Position numbers and translations under genes: made by a program. From JACMLX01 sp031374935 (GTDB lineage: Bacteria; Gemmatimonadota; Gemmatimonadetes; Gemmatimonadales; Gemmatimonadaceae), in assembly GCA_031374935.1 (NCBI GenBank), contig JANMHB010000100.1:1-41037 (forward strand): a DNA stretch of 41,037 nt, given 5' to 3'. Shown in pieces: positions 7,114 to 15,276 of the stretch; position 1 is the stretch's first letter; each line of letters begins with the position of its first letter. The notes under the pieces were generated by a model. The model was given only the letters and a program-made list of their open reading frames with translations. It did no database searches and was not told the DNA's origin.

Positions 7114-7630
7114 GTTTGTCGCTATGCTGCCCAGTCGCTGCGCCGGTACTCAGCCTGTCATGAGGGTCCGAAGTGACGAACCGGACTCTGTCCGACCCTC
7201 ACCGAGCGGCGCCGCGGAACCGCTCGAGCACCGCGTCCAGATCGGCGACTGAGCACCGTCTCGTATTCCAACCGCCGGGCACCGCGTGGGCGAGGACGCC
7301 GATCGTGGCTCAACCAAGGTTCGGCTTGAACCGGGTGTGGCCGAGTGCCCTGAGCTCGGTCCCGGTTCACGATCGCAGTCGGCCTGCAGGTGGCCATGGT
7401 CGTGCCATCTGGGCGGGCGAACGTTGCGTGGCCGTCATTCAGCGCCGGAAATGGTCAGGCGAAATCCGGCCACGGCTCATGCAACCGCGACACGAACGTG
7501 CCGTCGGCTGTTCCGTCGCGTGCGCCGTGCGTCGAAAAATTCCAGGTTGCGGGTTATGACGTGCTGGTTAAGTATGAGACTGAAAATAAAATTGCCGATG
7601 GCACGCCAGAGACTTTTCAGGGAGTACAGG
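7114..7630. other. Gene-poor stretch between the nucleotidyltransferase pair and an outer-membrane gene
   Basis: No frame here has convincing coding character; open frames are short and arginine-rich. Two things stand out. One is a possible HNH-endonuclease relic on the minus strand (7395-7490). The other is an AT-rich leader at about 7560-7610, unlike the GC-rich surroundings, just before the well-placed GGAG at 7621-7624. The AT-rich part probably holds the promoter of the gene starting at 7631, but I cannot assign boxes with confidence. Confidence 0.6.
7395..7490 (-). pseudogene. Possible relic of an HNH endonuclease C-terminus
   Basis: In one minus-strand frame the bases read SRLHEPWPDFA, a stop codon, then PFPALNDGHATFARPDGTTM. 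The pattern (RL-HE-x-x-W, then DG...F-x-RPDGT) resembles the end of many DUF222-type HNH proteins (RLVHEGGW...DG...FxRPDG). The internal stop and the lack of the upstream HNH core argue for a decayed fragment. The match is short and made by eye, so chance similarity is possible. Confidence 0.3.
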
Positions 7631-8296
7631 GTGAAACTGATGCGTGAAATGCTCCGCTCGACGATCCTCGCCGGCTTTGTCTCCGGCGTTCTGGCCACAA
7701 CTGCCTGGGCTCAGCCGGTGCAGGTCGGCATCGAAGCGGGCGCTGCCTTCGCAACCTTCGTCGGTCGCGACGCTGAAGCTGCCAAGACACGAACCGGCCC
7801 GTTCGCCGGCCTGACGGTGGTCGTGCAGAAGCCTGGCGCGCAGATCGGATTCCAGTCCGGCCTGTACTTCGTGTCGAAGGGTGTGTCGATCAGCGAAGAG
7901 GGTGTCAGCGGATCGTTTCGGCTGCGATACCTCGAGGTCCCGCTGATGCTCCGGGTCGCACGCGCGCTGCAGGGGTCTGGCATCGTACCGGCCCTCACCG
8001 TCGGCGCCACGGTCGGCGCACGCATCGGCTGCGCCATTACTGCCAGCGGCCAAGGGATCACGGGTTCATTCGATTGCGACGATGGCGGCGTGCTTGGCCA
8101 AAGTATCGACTTCAAGAGAATCGAGGCCGGTCTGGCGATTGGTGGCGAGGTCGCGATTCCCTACCGGAAACGGCTGCTGGTCGTACCAATGGTTCGGTAC
8201 ACACGCGGGCTGACGCAGATTGCGGATTCCGACACGAATGATGACATCAGGAATCAGGTGATTCAGGTTGGCGTCGGACTTCGGTTTCGCCGCTGA
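7631..8296 (+). CDS. Outer-membrane beta-barrel protein (PorT-like)
   Basis: Starting at GTG 7631, preceded by GGAG at 7621-7624 with 6-nt spacing, the product has 221 residues. A signal peptide (MLRSTILAGFVSGVLATTAWA, cut before QPVQ) is followed by alternating hydrophobic/polar strands: VGIEAGAAFATFVG, FAGLTVVVQ, IGFQSGLYFVSKGVSI, LRYLEVPLMLRVA and a C-terminal strand ending VGVGLRFRR. This fits the small porin-family barrels common in this group of bacteria. A longer open frame extends upstream to 7286, but its arginine-rich content does not look coding. Function is unknown; it is likely in the outer membrane. Confidence 0.75.
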   Translation: MKLMREMLRSTILAGFVSGVLATTAWAQPVQVGIEAGAAFATFVGRDAEAAKTRTGPFAGLTVVVQKPGAQIGFQSGLYFVSKGVSISEEGVSGSFRLRYLEVPLMLRVARALQGSGIVPALTVGATVGARIGCAITASGQGITGSFDCDDGGVLGQSIDFKRIEAGLAIGGEVAIPYRKRLLVVPMVRYTRGLTQIADSDTNDDIRNQVIQVGVGLRFRR

Positions 8297-8329
8297 CGCC
8301 AGTCGGCGCCACAGCTGTTGCGGCCAGCG

Positions 8330-8358
8330 CTCGCGTGGGATGTGGAGTGCCACGCGAG
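8330..8358. terminator. Stem-loop between convergent genes
   Basis: CTCGCGTGG (8330-8338) pairs perfectly with CCACGCGAG (8350-8358) across an 11-nt loop. It lies 34 bp after the barrel gene and 87 bp from the end of the convergent zinc-finger gene. There is no T-tract, so it may need Rho or may protect 3' ends. Confidence 0.5.
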
Positions 8359-8444
8359 TCTGGTGAACCTCATGCGCGCCGAGTAACAGGCTGAGGCCCC
8401 GCGGGACGAGCGCGCGTATCTCGCGAGCGGTGGGTCACACCGGC

Positions 8445-8894
8445 TCAGACGGCGAACAGATCCCGTTGGACTGGCGCAGTGCGCGGATCGCCCGCTCGGT
8501 CGCGCCAAACGCCGTCCCGCATGGTACGTCCTTTTGCGAAGCTGACTGCCGCCGTGTCGCGCAGCAGCCCATCGTCCACATCAGCCTGCAGATAGCCGCC
8601 CGTGAGCGCCATGCGCACCACAATGGCGGTGTCGCAGGCGGGGTTGCTGCACGGGTACACCGTGCTTGCGACAGCAATTGTCGAACCCGAGGGCGCTTCT
8701 GCTTCCCCCGCCTGCACCCGCCAGCCGCGGCGCACCTTGCGTGCGGGGCCGAGATACGGCGCCGACCAGCACACCGGGCATCGCGGTGTGGGCGGTGTCG
8801 TCGGGGCGAACGCGGCGTGGCGGCGAATCGGGGCGCGGTCTGACATGCGCCGAATATGCGCAATGAGGGCGCGGTCGGCAGCGGGCACTGCCAT
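8445..8894 (-). CDS. Small zinc-finger protein, Ogr/Delta-like cysteine pattern
   Basis: A 149-residue frame from ATG 8894; GGAG lies very close before it, so the start is not certain. Residues include CPVCW near 42-46, then YPCSNPACD about 40 residues later: a C-x2-C ... C-x4-C set followed by the hydrophobic strand TAIVVRMALTGG. This is the arrangement of phage Ogr/Delta zinc-binding activators, though those are about 70-80 residues and have a shorter gap. The C-terminus is polar. It is divergent from the glycine-zipper gene starting at 9000. A role as a regulator of that gene is a guess. Confidence 0.5.
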   Translation of the reverse strand: MAVPAADRALIAHIRRMSDRAPIRRHAAFAPTTPPTPRCPVCWSAPYLGPARKVRRGWRVQAGEAEAPSGSTIAVASTVYPCSNPACDTAIVVRMALTGGYLQADVDDGLLRDTAAVSFAKGRTMRDGVWRDRAGDPRTAPVQRDLFAV

Positions 8895-8999
8895 AACTCC
8901 GCCGCGGCGGTCATGGGAACACCCTTTGCTTGCCTGCGTCGGTCTGAGTGACGGCCGATCGCGGCACCACACTGACACTCCAACCGCAGGGTACGTCAG

Positions 9000-10691
9000 A
9001 TGCTCACCACATCGCGGATCGGTTCCGATTTCGACGTCGAACTTCAACTCGGCGCCGGCTGGTTCAAGACCGCCGTCGGCACGCTCGCCGATGCCGGCGT
9101 GATCACGCTGCCCGATGGCTCACGGCCGATCGTCGATGCGGTCATCATCCTGCCCGCCGATCCGGACTGGGACCTGCGCCTCACGTTCGTCGACGTGCCG
9201 ATTCCTGTCCGATTGAAAGCGTCGCTGAGCGACACCGGCGACGAGCTCACACTCACCGCCGATCTCGCATTCATTCCGCCGCAGACGATCCCCTTCGGAG
9301 CACTCACTGGTCTCTCGGGGGCACCGGTGCTGACCAAGGTCTCCGGTGACGCCGGCCGCGCCGACGCCATCGTGATCCTCGCCAATCTCGACCTTCACGC
9401 CGAGCCACAGACTGGCGATCCACTCCCCGCCGGCGAGACCGTTCCGCGTGGCGACGTGGCATTGGTGCAGTCGTTCCTGCCCGCGGGCAAGGACATCGCG
9501 TTCGGCCTTGGTGGCGCAACCTATGCTCGTTTTGCCAATGACCTCTGGCACACGAAGCTGCGCGCAAGTGACGGGACGCACCCGTTGCCGAGCGAGGATG
9601 ATCCCCGCGGAACCTGGCGGGTGGTATCGATGACCGGCGGTAGTGGCGCGTTGCGCGTCACGCTGAAAGGCGAGGTGCCGATCGATCTGTTTCCCGATGC
9701 AGATGTCACGATCACCCTGATCGTCACACCAACCGTCAGCAACGGGCAGCTCAGTGTCACGCTCGAAACCGAGGAAGACGTTGACACCGGCCTCCTCGGC
9801 GACCTGCTCGCCGCGCTCGCGGGCGGATTCGTGGGTGGCCTGATCGGCTTCGTGATCGGTATTCTGACCGGTGGGATTCTGCTCGGCCTGCTGATCGGGT
9901 TTGGGGTCGGCGCGCTGGCCGGCGTCATCGCACTGGAGATCGTCGAAGTAGTCGTGGAAGGGATCGTCCGGAAGGAGATCCACGCGCGCATCGGTGGCGA
10001 GCCGTTGCCAGCGATGACCGTCCGTCGCGACGCCATCGTACAGATCGCGATGCCGGATCCTGACGATGACAAGCTCTCCGTGTCGGTCCTCGATTCGCTC
10101 CCGACGTCGATTTCCGTGTACAACGAGAATCCGACGGACGAGATTCTCTATCGCCGGAACCTGCTCGTCACGTCGCTCTGGGACGACCTGTCCGTCACTC
10201 GGAACGGATTTGCGGTCGCCGGCCTGGCGGGGACGGCCGAGCGATTCGAACCGGAGCGGGTGACCATATCACGGGTCAGCTACGTGGATGATGTGCTCGA
10301 GACAGTGACCTATCGACGCACCGGTGGCGGGGAGCAGACACTGACGCTGGCCGAGGTTCGAGAGCGCACCGCAGTGGGAGAGTTGCGTGCGCCCTTTCGG
10401 CTGGCTGCCGCCCCGGCTGGAGCCACGTTCCGGATTCCGGAGGGGAAACTGGCCTGCGTCTGCCTCGATCCAGCCCGGATTCACCGCGAGAACACGATCA
10501 TCACCGAAATCGAATTCTCGAATGGTGTCAGACTGCAGACGCCGGATGCCATCGCGTTGCAGGATGCGGCGGCGATCGTGGTGGTCGGCTTCCAGTTGAT
10601 CCATCCGCAAGACTACAACGCGTACTACCGGGCGAAAGCGGACTTCTTTCTCGACAACAATTTCGAGCGGCTGCCGGAGTTCCAGGTGTAG
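9000..10691 (+). CDS. Unknown 563-residue beta-rich protein with central glycine-zipper segment
   Basis: ATG 9000 is preceded by AGGG with 8-nt spacing. There is no signal peptide. Residues 1-260 are rich in predicted beta-strands (e.g. LRLTFVDVPIPVRLKASL, DADVTITLIVTPTV). Residues about 264-318 are strongly hydrophobic with regularly spaced glycines (GGFVGGLIGFVIGI, then GFGVGALAGVIAL), typical of membrane-inserting glycine zippers. The segment ends in charged IVRKEIHAR, and another 230 residues of soluble beta-rich sequence follow, ending HPQDYNAYYRAKADFF. The layout of long soluble halves around a membrane-active core recalls pore-forming or lipid-binding (TULIP-type) proteins. I do not recognise the family and assign no function. 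Confidence 0.7.
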   Translation: MLTTSRIGSDFDVELQLGAGWFKTAVGTLADAGVITLPDGSRPIVDAVIILPADPDWDLRLTFVDVPIPVRLKASLSDTGDELTLTADLAFIPPQTIPFGALTGLSGAPVLTKVSGDAGRADAIVILANLDLHAEPQTGDPLPAGETVPRGDVALVQSFLPAGKDIAFGLGGATYARFANDLWHTKLRASDGTHPLPSEDDPRGTWRVVSMTGGSGALRVTLKGEVPIDLFPDADVTITLIVTPTVSNGQLSVTLETEEDVDTGLLGDLLAALAGGFVGGLIGFVIGILTGGILLGLLIGFGVGALAGVIALEIVEVVVEGIVRKEIHARIGGEPLPAMTVRRDAIVQIAMPDPDDDKLSVSVLDSLPTSISVYNENPTDEILYRRNLLVTSLWDDLSVTRNGFAVAGLAGTAERFEPERVTISRVSYVDDVLETVTYRRTGGGEQTLTLAEVRERTAVGELRAPFRLAAAPAGATFRIPEGKLACVCLDPARIHRENTIITEIEFSNGVRLQTPDAIALQDAAAIVVVGFQLIHPQDYNAYYRAKADFFLDNNFERLPEFQV

Positions 10692-10709
10692 CGACAGGAC
10701 TGCACGATC

Positions 10710-10740
10710 GTGCCGCTAGGTGTCTTCCCGAAAGCGGCAC
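10710..10740. terminator. Stem-loop between convergent genes
   Basis: GTGCCGCT (10710-10717) pairs perfectly with AGCGGCAC (10733-10740) across 15 nt. It fills the 55-bp gap between two convergent genes and could serve both strands. No strong T-tract is present. Confidence 0.5.
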
Positions 10741-10746
10741 ATGGCC

Positions 10747-11274
10747 TCAGAAGAAAACCGAAGCCATCACACGCGGTACGGCCAGAGCGAACGTGTTCCG
10801 ATCACCATCTCGCGAGAACTCTGCGACCGCGACAGCGCCGAGTGAAAGGTGGCGGTTGAACAGATAGGCTCCACCTGCCTCGCCATACGCACCGTAGGGG
10901 GTCGAGAACCCCTCGATTCTTCCGTACGTCACGCCGACACCCGTGATCGGACGAAATCCGAGCCCGCTGCGGTGGTACTTCCTGATGCCTGCCTGAAGTG
11001 TCACATCGGTGCGGCCACTGACCCGTGCGCTCTCAGTACCGGCGTCGTTGGTACTCTGAATGGAGCCTCCGACGAGCAATGCCCAACTGGGCGACAGGAA
11101 CCGCAGCACTTTGGCGTCCCGGAAACGGCCAACCACCGACTCGGCTCCCCACGTGCCGGCGGCAGGGGCACCAGGGCTGGCCTGTGCTGTCCCCTGCGCG
11201 GCGACTGGGGCGGCCAACACGAACAGGACGGCGACAGGCAGCAGCACACGACGGTGCACACGATGGACCGGCAT
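10747..11274 (-). CDS. Outer-membrane beta-barrel protein, hypothetical
   Basis: 175 residues from ATG 11274, with GAGG six bases upstream. A signal peptide (RRVLLPVAVLFVLAAPVAAQ) leads into amphipathic strands: ALLVGGSIQSTN, TDVTLQAGIRKYH, PITGVGVTYGRI, YGEAGGAYLFNRHLSLGAVAVAEF and a C-terminal strand ending VMASVFF with a terminal Phe, the usual outer-membrane barrel end. Function is unknown. A -10-like TAGAAT lies at 11341-11336 on the minus strand, giving a leader of about 55 nt. Confidence 0.7.
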   Translation of the reverse strand: MPVHRVHRRVLLPVAVLFVLAAPVAAQGTAQASPGAPAAGTWGAESVVGRFRDAKVLRFLSPSWALLVGGSIQSTNDAGTESARVSGRTDVTLQAGIRKYHRSGLGFRPITGVGVTYGRIEGFSTPYGAYGEAGGAYLFNRHLSLGAVAVAEFSRDGDRNTFALAVPRVMASVFF

Positions 11275-11335
11275 GCGACACCTCGGAGGGTTGAGGACGG
11301 TTGGAGGAGCTGAACCAGCAGTGAGTGTCGAAGTG

Positions 11336-11370
11336 ATTCTAAAAGTTCCCTCGCTGCGCCACGTATAGAT
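11336..11370. promoter_or_regulatory. Divergent -10-like elements
   Basis: The 104-bp gap between divergent genes is locally AT-rich. It holds TAGAAT on the minus strand (11341-11336) and TATAGAT on the plus strand (11364-11370). The plus element ends 8 bp before the ATG at 11379, leaving room for almost no leader. Neither has a convincing -35. Confidence 0.35.
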
Positions 11371-11378
11371 TCCCGCCC

Positions 11379-11780
11379 ATGGCAAAACCCACCGTCGATG
11401 GCCCCGGTCAGGCCAAGCTCCAGCAGCTCGAAACCGCAAAGTCCATCGTCCAGACCGTCCACGGCATGGTCGAGCAGTACGCCCTGGCGATCAAGAACAG
11501 CTCGCCCACCAGCAGCTACCCCCAGCAGATCAAGCGGGCCGCCACCCCGTTGGTCGGACTGCTGCGGAGCCAGTTTCAGCTGCTGGCTGACCTGGCCACT
11601 GACCTGATCCTGGTGGCGACGCGGGGCGGGGGGGCGGACGTGGCCAAGGTCCGGATGCTCCGGGAGCGGGTCGGACAGCTCAAGTCGGGTATCGAGCTGT
11701 CCGTCACTTCCACACTGACCAAGCACGCGGTCGCCGACTCGAAACCGACGCCGGACTCAAGTGCCGCTGGCGGGGAGTAA
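11379..11780 (+). CDS. Small helical protein of unknown function
   Basis: 133 residues with no signal peptide. The sequence is helical and heptad-like (LQQLETAKSIVQTVHGMVEQYALAIKN, then IKRAATPLVGLLRSQFQLLADLATDLILVATRG and VAKVRMLRERVGQLKSGIEL), with a disordered Ser/Pro tail. It may be a helical-bundle protein. Codon use and composition look coding. It is divergent from the barrel gene and has no visible Shine-Dalgarno. Confidence 0.65.
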   Translation: MAKPTVDGPGQAKLQQLETAKSIVQTVHGMVEQYALAIKNSSPTSSYPQQIKRAATPLVGLLRSQFQLLADLATDLILVATRGGGADVAKVRMLRERVGQLKSGIELSVTSTLTKHAVADSKPTPDSSAAGGE

Positions 11781-11998
11781 CCCGTGCTCCTAAGTTTTGC
11801 GGGATGCAGGTTCGATCGTTGAGATTGACGTGTCGTATCTGCGTGGAAAGCCGGTGACAGCTAACCGGCACGCCAGTCGCTTGACCTGGTAGGGGTCGCG
11901 GTTGTCGTGGATGGATGATGACGATGCCTGCGGTTTGCGCGCTGCGCTGGCCGCGCCACGGCCTCCGGAACCCCGGTTCCTGTCGCCGAGTTCTTCTT

Positions 11999-12042
11999 TG
12001 GGGGTCTACCCTGACACCCCACGACCTTTCCCAAGACTTGGG
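11999..12042 (+). promoter_or_regulatory. Stem-loop and inverted repeat in the coxB leader
   Basis: Two structures precede coxB. TGGGGGTC (11999-12006) pairs with GACACCCCA (12013-12021), with one bulged A and a 6-nt loop. Then CCCAAG (12030-12035) and CTTGGG (12037-12042) form a compact palindrome that ends one base before the ATG at 12044. The second is too tight for a hairpin and looks like a protein-binding site. No Shine-Dalgarno is visible. The remaining gap (11781-11998) shows nothing I can name. Confidence 0.4.
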
Positions 12043-12043
12043 C

Positions 12044-13354
12044 ATGGCCAGCATTTTTCGGTTCCGCCGGCGTCTCGCCGTCGCTTTGACCCATCGCGGA
12101 CTCGTCTCCGCCGCGCTTGCCGCCCTGCTGATCGTCGGCGTCGCCGCGACCGCAGGCGCGCAACAATATCCGAACACGACGTTCAATTACACGACTGACC
12201 TGAATGAGGCGACGACCCATCTCTGGGACTCGCTCATCTTCTGGGCGACCATCGTGTTCGTGATCGTTCAGGTCGGCATCCTCTACATCATCTTCAAGTT
12301 CAAGGCACGTCCGGACTCGCCTGAACCGAAGCATGTGCATGGCAACACCACGCTGGAAATCGCGTGGACCGCGATCCCGGCCGTGATTCTGGCCTTCATC
12401 GCCGTGCCGACCGTCAAGACCATCTTCCTGACGCAGGCCAAGGCACCGGCCAATGCGCTTCAGATCGAGGTCATCGGCCACCAGTGGTGGTGGGAGTTCA
12501 AGTATCCCGAGTACGGCATCACCACCGCCAACGAGATTTACCTGCCCGTTGGCCGTCCGGTGAATTTCAAGCTGAACACCAAGGACGTCCTGCACTCGTT
12601 CTGGATCCCGCGCCTCGGTGGCAAGCGTGACCTGATCTCGAACAAGACGAACTACCTCTGGATGACGCCGCGTGACTCGATGGCCCTCAAGGCCCTCAAC
12701 GGCACCTGCAACGAATATTGCGGTGAAAGCCACGCCAACATGAAGTTCCGCGCCTTCACGGTGACGCCGGAGCAGTTCGCGAGCTGGGCGGCACATCAGA
12801 AGGGGCAGGCCGTCTTCGGGGTCGCTCCGCCCGTCGCTCCGGCAGCGGCTCCCGGCACGCCAGCCGCGGAGTCGACCAGCAAGGCGGGCCAGGTGGGCCC
12901 CGAGCTCACGAACGCCGCGGCACCGGCCCCTGTCGGATTCGTCTTCCCGCGTGAGAAGCTCGATCCCTCATCCATGCCCACCGCCAAGGCGCCCGCCAGC
13001 ATCAGCTTCACGGCCGGGCTGACTGGCGATGCGACGCGTGGTCAGGCGATCTACTCACGGTCCTCGTGCATCGGCTGCCACAAGGTGAGCGGCAATCCGA
13101 TGAGTGCTGGCATTCTCGGCCCGAACCTGACCCATGTCGCCTCGCGCTACACGATTGCCGGCGCGGTCTTCGAGAACAACACCGAGAATCTGGTGCGCTG
13201 GATCAAGAACGCGCCGGCCATGAAGCCGGGCAGTCTGATGCCGGCCATCGGCAAGGGCGAATACAATCCGGCCATCAAGGCCAAGGTCACGATGGGTGGG
13301 CTGAGCGATCAGGAGATTGCCGATGTCGCTGCCTATCTGCAGGCTCTCAAGTAA
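12044..13354 (+). CDS. coxB: Cytochrome c oxidase subunit II with fused cytochrome c domain (caa3 type)
   Basis: 436 residues from ATG 12044. A signal/anchor (LAALLIVGVAATAGAQ) is followed by two membrane helices (LIFWATIVFVIVQVGILYII and IPAVILAFIAVPTVKTIF) and the periplasmic CuA domain with HQWWWEFKYPE and the CuA ligands C222, C226, H230 and M233 in CNEYCGESHANM. After an Ala/Pro-rich linker comes a class I cytochrome c domain with CIGCH (C342, C345, H346) and a distal Met in GSLMPAIG. CuA accepts electrons from the fused haem c and passes them to subunit I. First gene of the oxidase run; the open frame extends upstream, but the region before 12044 does not look coding. Confidence 0.95.
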   Translation: MASIFRFRRRLAVALTHRGLVSAALAALLIVGVAATAGAQQYPNTTFNYTTDLNEATTHLWDSLIFWATIVFVIVQVGILYIIFKFKARPDSPEPKHVHGNTTLEIAWTAIPAVILAFIAVPTVKTIFLTQAKAPANALQIEVIGHQWWWEFKYPEYGITTANEIYLPVGRPVNFKLNTKDVLHSFWIPRLGGKRDLISNKTNYLWMTPRDSMALKALNGTCNEYCGESHANMKFRAFTVTPEQFASWAAHQKGQAVFGVAPPVAPAAAPGTPAAESTSKAGQVGPELTNAAAPAPVGFVFPREKLDPSSMPTAKAPASISFTAGLTGDATRGQAIYSRSSCIGCHKVSGNPMSAGILGPNLTHVASRYTIAGAVFENNTENLVRWIKNAPAMKPGSLMPAIGKGEYNPAIKAKVTMGGLSDQEIADVAAYLQALK

Positions 13355-13376
13355 CCCGCGCCGGAGCAATTGAGTC

Positions 13377-15275
13377 ATGGCAACGACTGCTGCGCAGCCG
13401 ACCTACGCGCCGGCCGCATCGACGAGTTCCTACTCCGGCGAGAAAACCGGCGTCTGGAGCTGGATCACCACCACCGACCACAAGCGGATCGGTGTGCTGT
13501 ATCTCTTCACCTCGCTCTTCTTCTTCATCTTCGGTGGACTCGAGGCCGCGGTCATTCGCGCGCAGCTCGCCGCCCCGAACCAGACGCTGGTCAGTGCGGA
13601 GCTCTACAATCAGCTCTTCACCATGCACGGCACCACGATGGTGTTCCTCGCCATCATGCCGCTGTCGGCCGCGTTCTTCAACTTCCTCATTCCGCTGCAG
13701 ATCGGCGCCCGCGACGTGGCCTTCCCACGCCTCAACGCCTTCAGCTATTGGGTGTATCTGTTCGGCGGCATCTTCATCACGCTGCCGATCTTCGCCGGCC
13801 TCGCCCCGAACGGCGGCTGGTTCGGATATGCGCCAATTACCACGATGGCGTACAACCCAGGGTTGAACATCGACTTCTGGGTGCTGGGCCTCCAGATCCT
13901 CGGTATCAGCTCGCTGGCCGCCGGCTTCAACTTCATCACCACCATCATCAACATGCGCGCACCAGGGATGCACCTGATGCGCATGCCGATGTTCACGTGG
14001 ATGAGCTTCGTGGTGCAGTTCCTGGTGGTGCTGGCGTTCCCGGTGATCACCGTCGCGCTGGTGTTCCTGCAGTTCGACCGCTTCTTCGGCACCAATTTCT
14101 ACACGCTCACTGCCGGCGCCGACCCGCTGCTCTGGCAGCACCTGTTCTGGATCTTCGGTCACCCCGAGGTCTACATCCTGATCCTGCCGGCCTTCGGCCT
14201 GGTGAGCGAAGTGCTTCCGACCTTCAGCCGCAAGCCGCTCTTCGGCTACGCGGTCATGGTGTACTCGGGCATCCTCATCGGCTTCCTCGGCTTCGGCGTC
14301 TGGGCGCATCACATGTTCAGCGTCGGCATGGGCCCGATCGCCGACACGGTATTCAGCCTCACCACGCTGCTGATCGCGATTCCGACCGGTGTGAAGATCT
14401 TCAACTGGATGAGCACGATGTGGGGCGGCAAGCTCCAATTCACGGCGTCGATGTGCTTCGCCGTTGGCCTGGTGGCGATGTTCACCATCGGCGGTCTCTC
14501 GGGTGTGACGCACGCGTCACCGCCCACCGACCTCCAGCAGACCGACACCTACTACGTGGTGGCGCATTTCCACTACGTGCTGTTCGGCGGCTCGATCATG
14601 GGCATCTTCGCCGGCATCTATCACTACTTCCCCAAGATGTTCGGGAAGATGATGAACGAGACGCTCGGCAAGTGGCACTTCTGGATCAACATGATCGGCA
14701 TGAACCTGGCCTTCGGTCCGATGCACCTGTCCGGCCTGCTCGGCATGCCGCGCCGCATCTACACCTACGATGCGAATCAGGGCTGGGAGCTGTTCAACAT
14801 GATGAGCACGGTCGGCACGGTGATCATCATCATCTCCACCTTGATCTTCATCTATAATTTCTTCACGTCGCTCAAGAGTGGGCCGCGCGCCGGCCGTGAT
14901 CCATGGGGCGCCTCGACCCTCGAGTGGTCGATTCCGTCGCCGCCGCCTGAGTACAACTTCGCGGTGCTGCCGAACGTCACCAGCCGCTACCCGCTGTGGG
15001 ACGTGACCGACGGCCATGATCTCTCGCGTGAGCATCACGAAGGGCATGAGAATCGCGATGACCGCGTTCCAACGGCCCGCGAACTCGGCATCCCGATGCC
15101 ATCGAACACCTTCAAGCCGGTGATGGCCGCGCTTGGCCTCTGCATCATGCTTGGCGGCATGACCCTCAAGCACGTGAACTTCTACGCCTTCTTCATCGTC
15201 GTCAGCGGCGGTGCCACCACACTCGTGATCAGCCTGTACGCCTGGTTGACGACGCCGCTCGAGGAGTCGCACTGA
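13377..15275 (+). CDS. coxA: Cytochrome c oxidase subunit I
   Basis: 632 residues, multi-helix membrane protein. Haem-copper ligands are all visible: H84 (MHGT, haem a), H262 with Y266 in HPEVY (CuB and the cross-linked Tyr), H311/H312 (AHH, CuB), H397 (haem a3) and H399 (haem a) in HFH. E264 in GHPEVY and GARDVAFPR mark the A1-type proton-pumping class. A C-terminal extension of about 100 residues has two more helices (VMAALGLCIMLGG and FFIVVSGGATTLVISL), as in Bacillus caa3 subunit I. It reduces O2 to water and pumps protons. It lies 22 bp after coxB and one base before coxC. Confidence 0.97.
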   Translation: MATTAAQPTYAPAASTSSYSGEKTGVWSWITTTDHKRIGVLYLFTSLFFFIFGGLEAAVIRAQLAAPNQTLVSAELYNQLFTMHGTTMVFLAIMPLSAAFFNFLIPLQIGARDVAFPRLNAFSYWVYLFGGIFITLPIFAGLAPNGGWFGYAPITTMAYNPGLNIDFWVLGLQILGISSLAAGFNFITTIINMRAPGMHLMRMPMFTWMSFVVQFLVVLAFPVITVALVFLQFDRFFGTNFYTLTAGADPLLWQHLFWIFGHPEVYILILPAFGLVSEVLPTFSRKPLFGYAVMVYSGILIGFLGFGVWAHHMFSVGMGPIADTVFSLTTLLIAIPTGVKIFNWMSTMWGGKLQFTASMCFAVGLVAMFTIGGLSGVTHASPPTDLQQTDTYYVVAHFHYVLFGGSIMGIFAGIYHYFPKMFGKMMNETLGKWHFWINMIGMNLAFGPMHLSGLLGMPRRIYTYDANQGWELFNMMSTVGTVIIIISTLIFIYNFFTSLKSGPRAGRDPWGASTLEWSIPSPPPEYNFAVLPNVTSRYPLWDVTDGHDLSREHHEGHENRDDRVPTARELGIPMPSNTFKPVMAALGLCIMLGGMTLKHVNFYAFFIVVSGGATTLVISLYAWLTTPLEESH

Positions 15276-15276
15276 G

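Noticed and set aside
7286..7630. N-terminal extension of the barrel protein at 7631
   Set aside because: Arg-rich, no ribosome-binding site, and it would bury the signal peptide 115 residues inside.
10849..11313. 154-residue plus-strand frame opposite the second barrel protein
   Set aside because: The minus strand has a ribosome-binding site, signal peptide and terminal Phe; the plus frame has none of these.
13370..14857. 495-residue plus-strand frame overlapping coxA
   Set aside because: The product is His/Arg/Leu-rich and offset from the clear coxA frame with all haem ligands.
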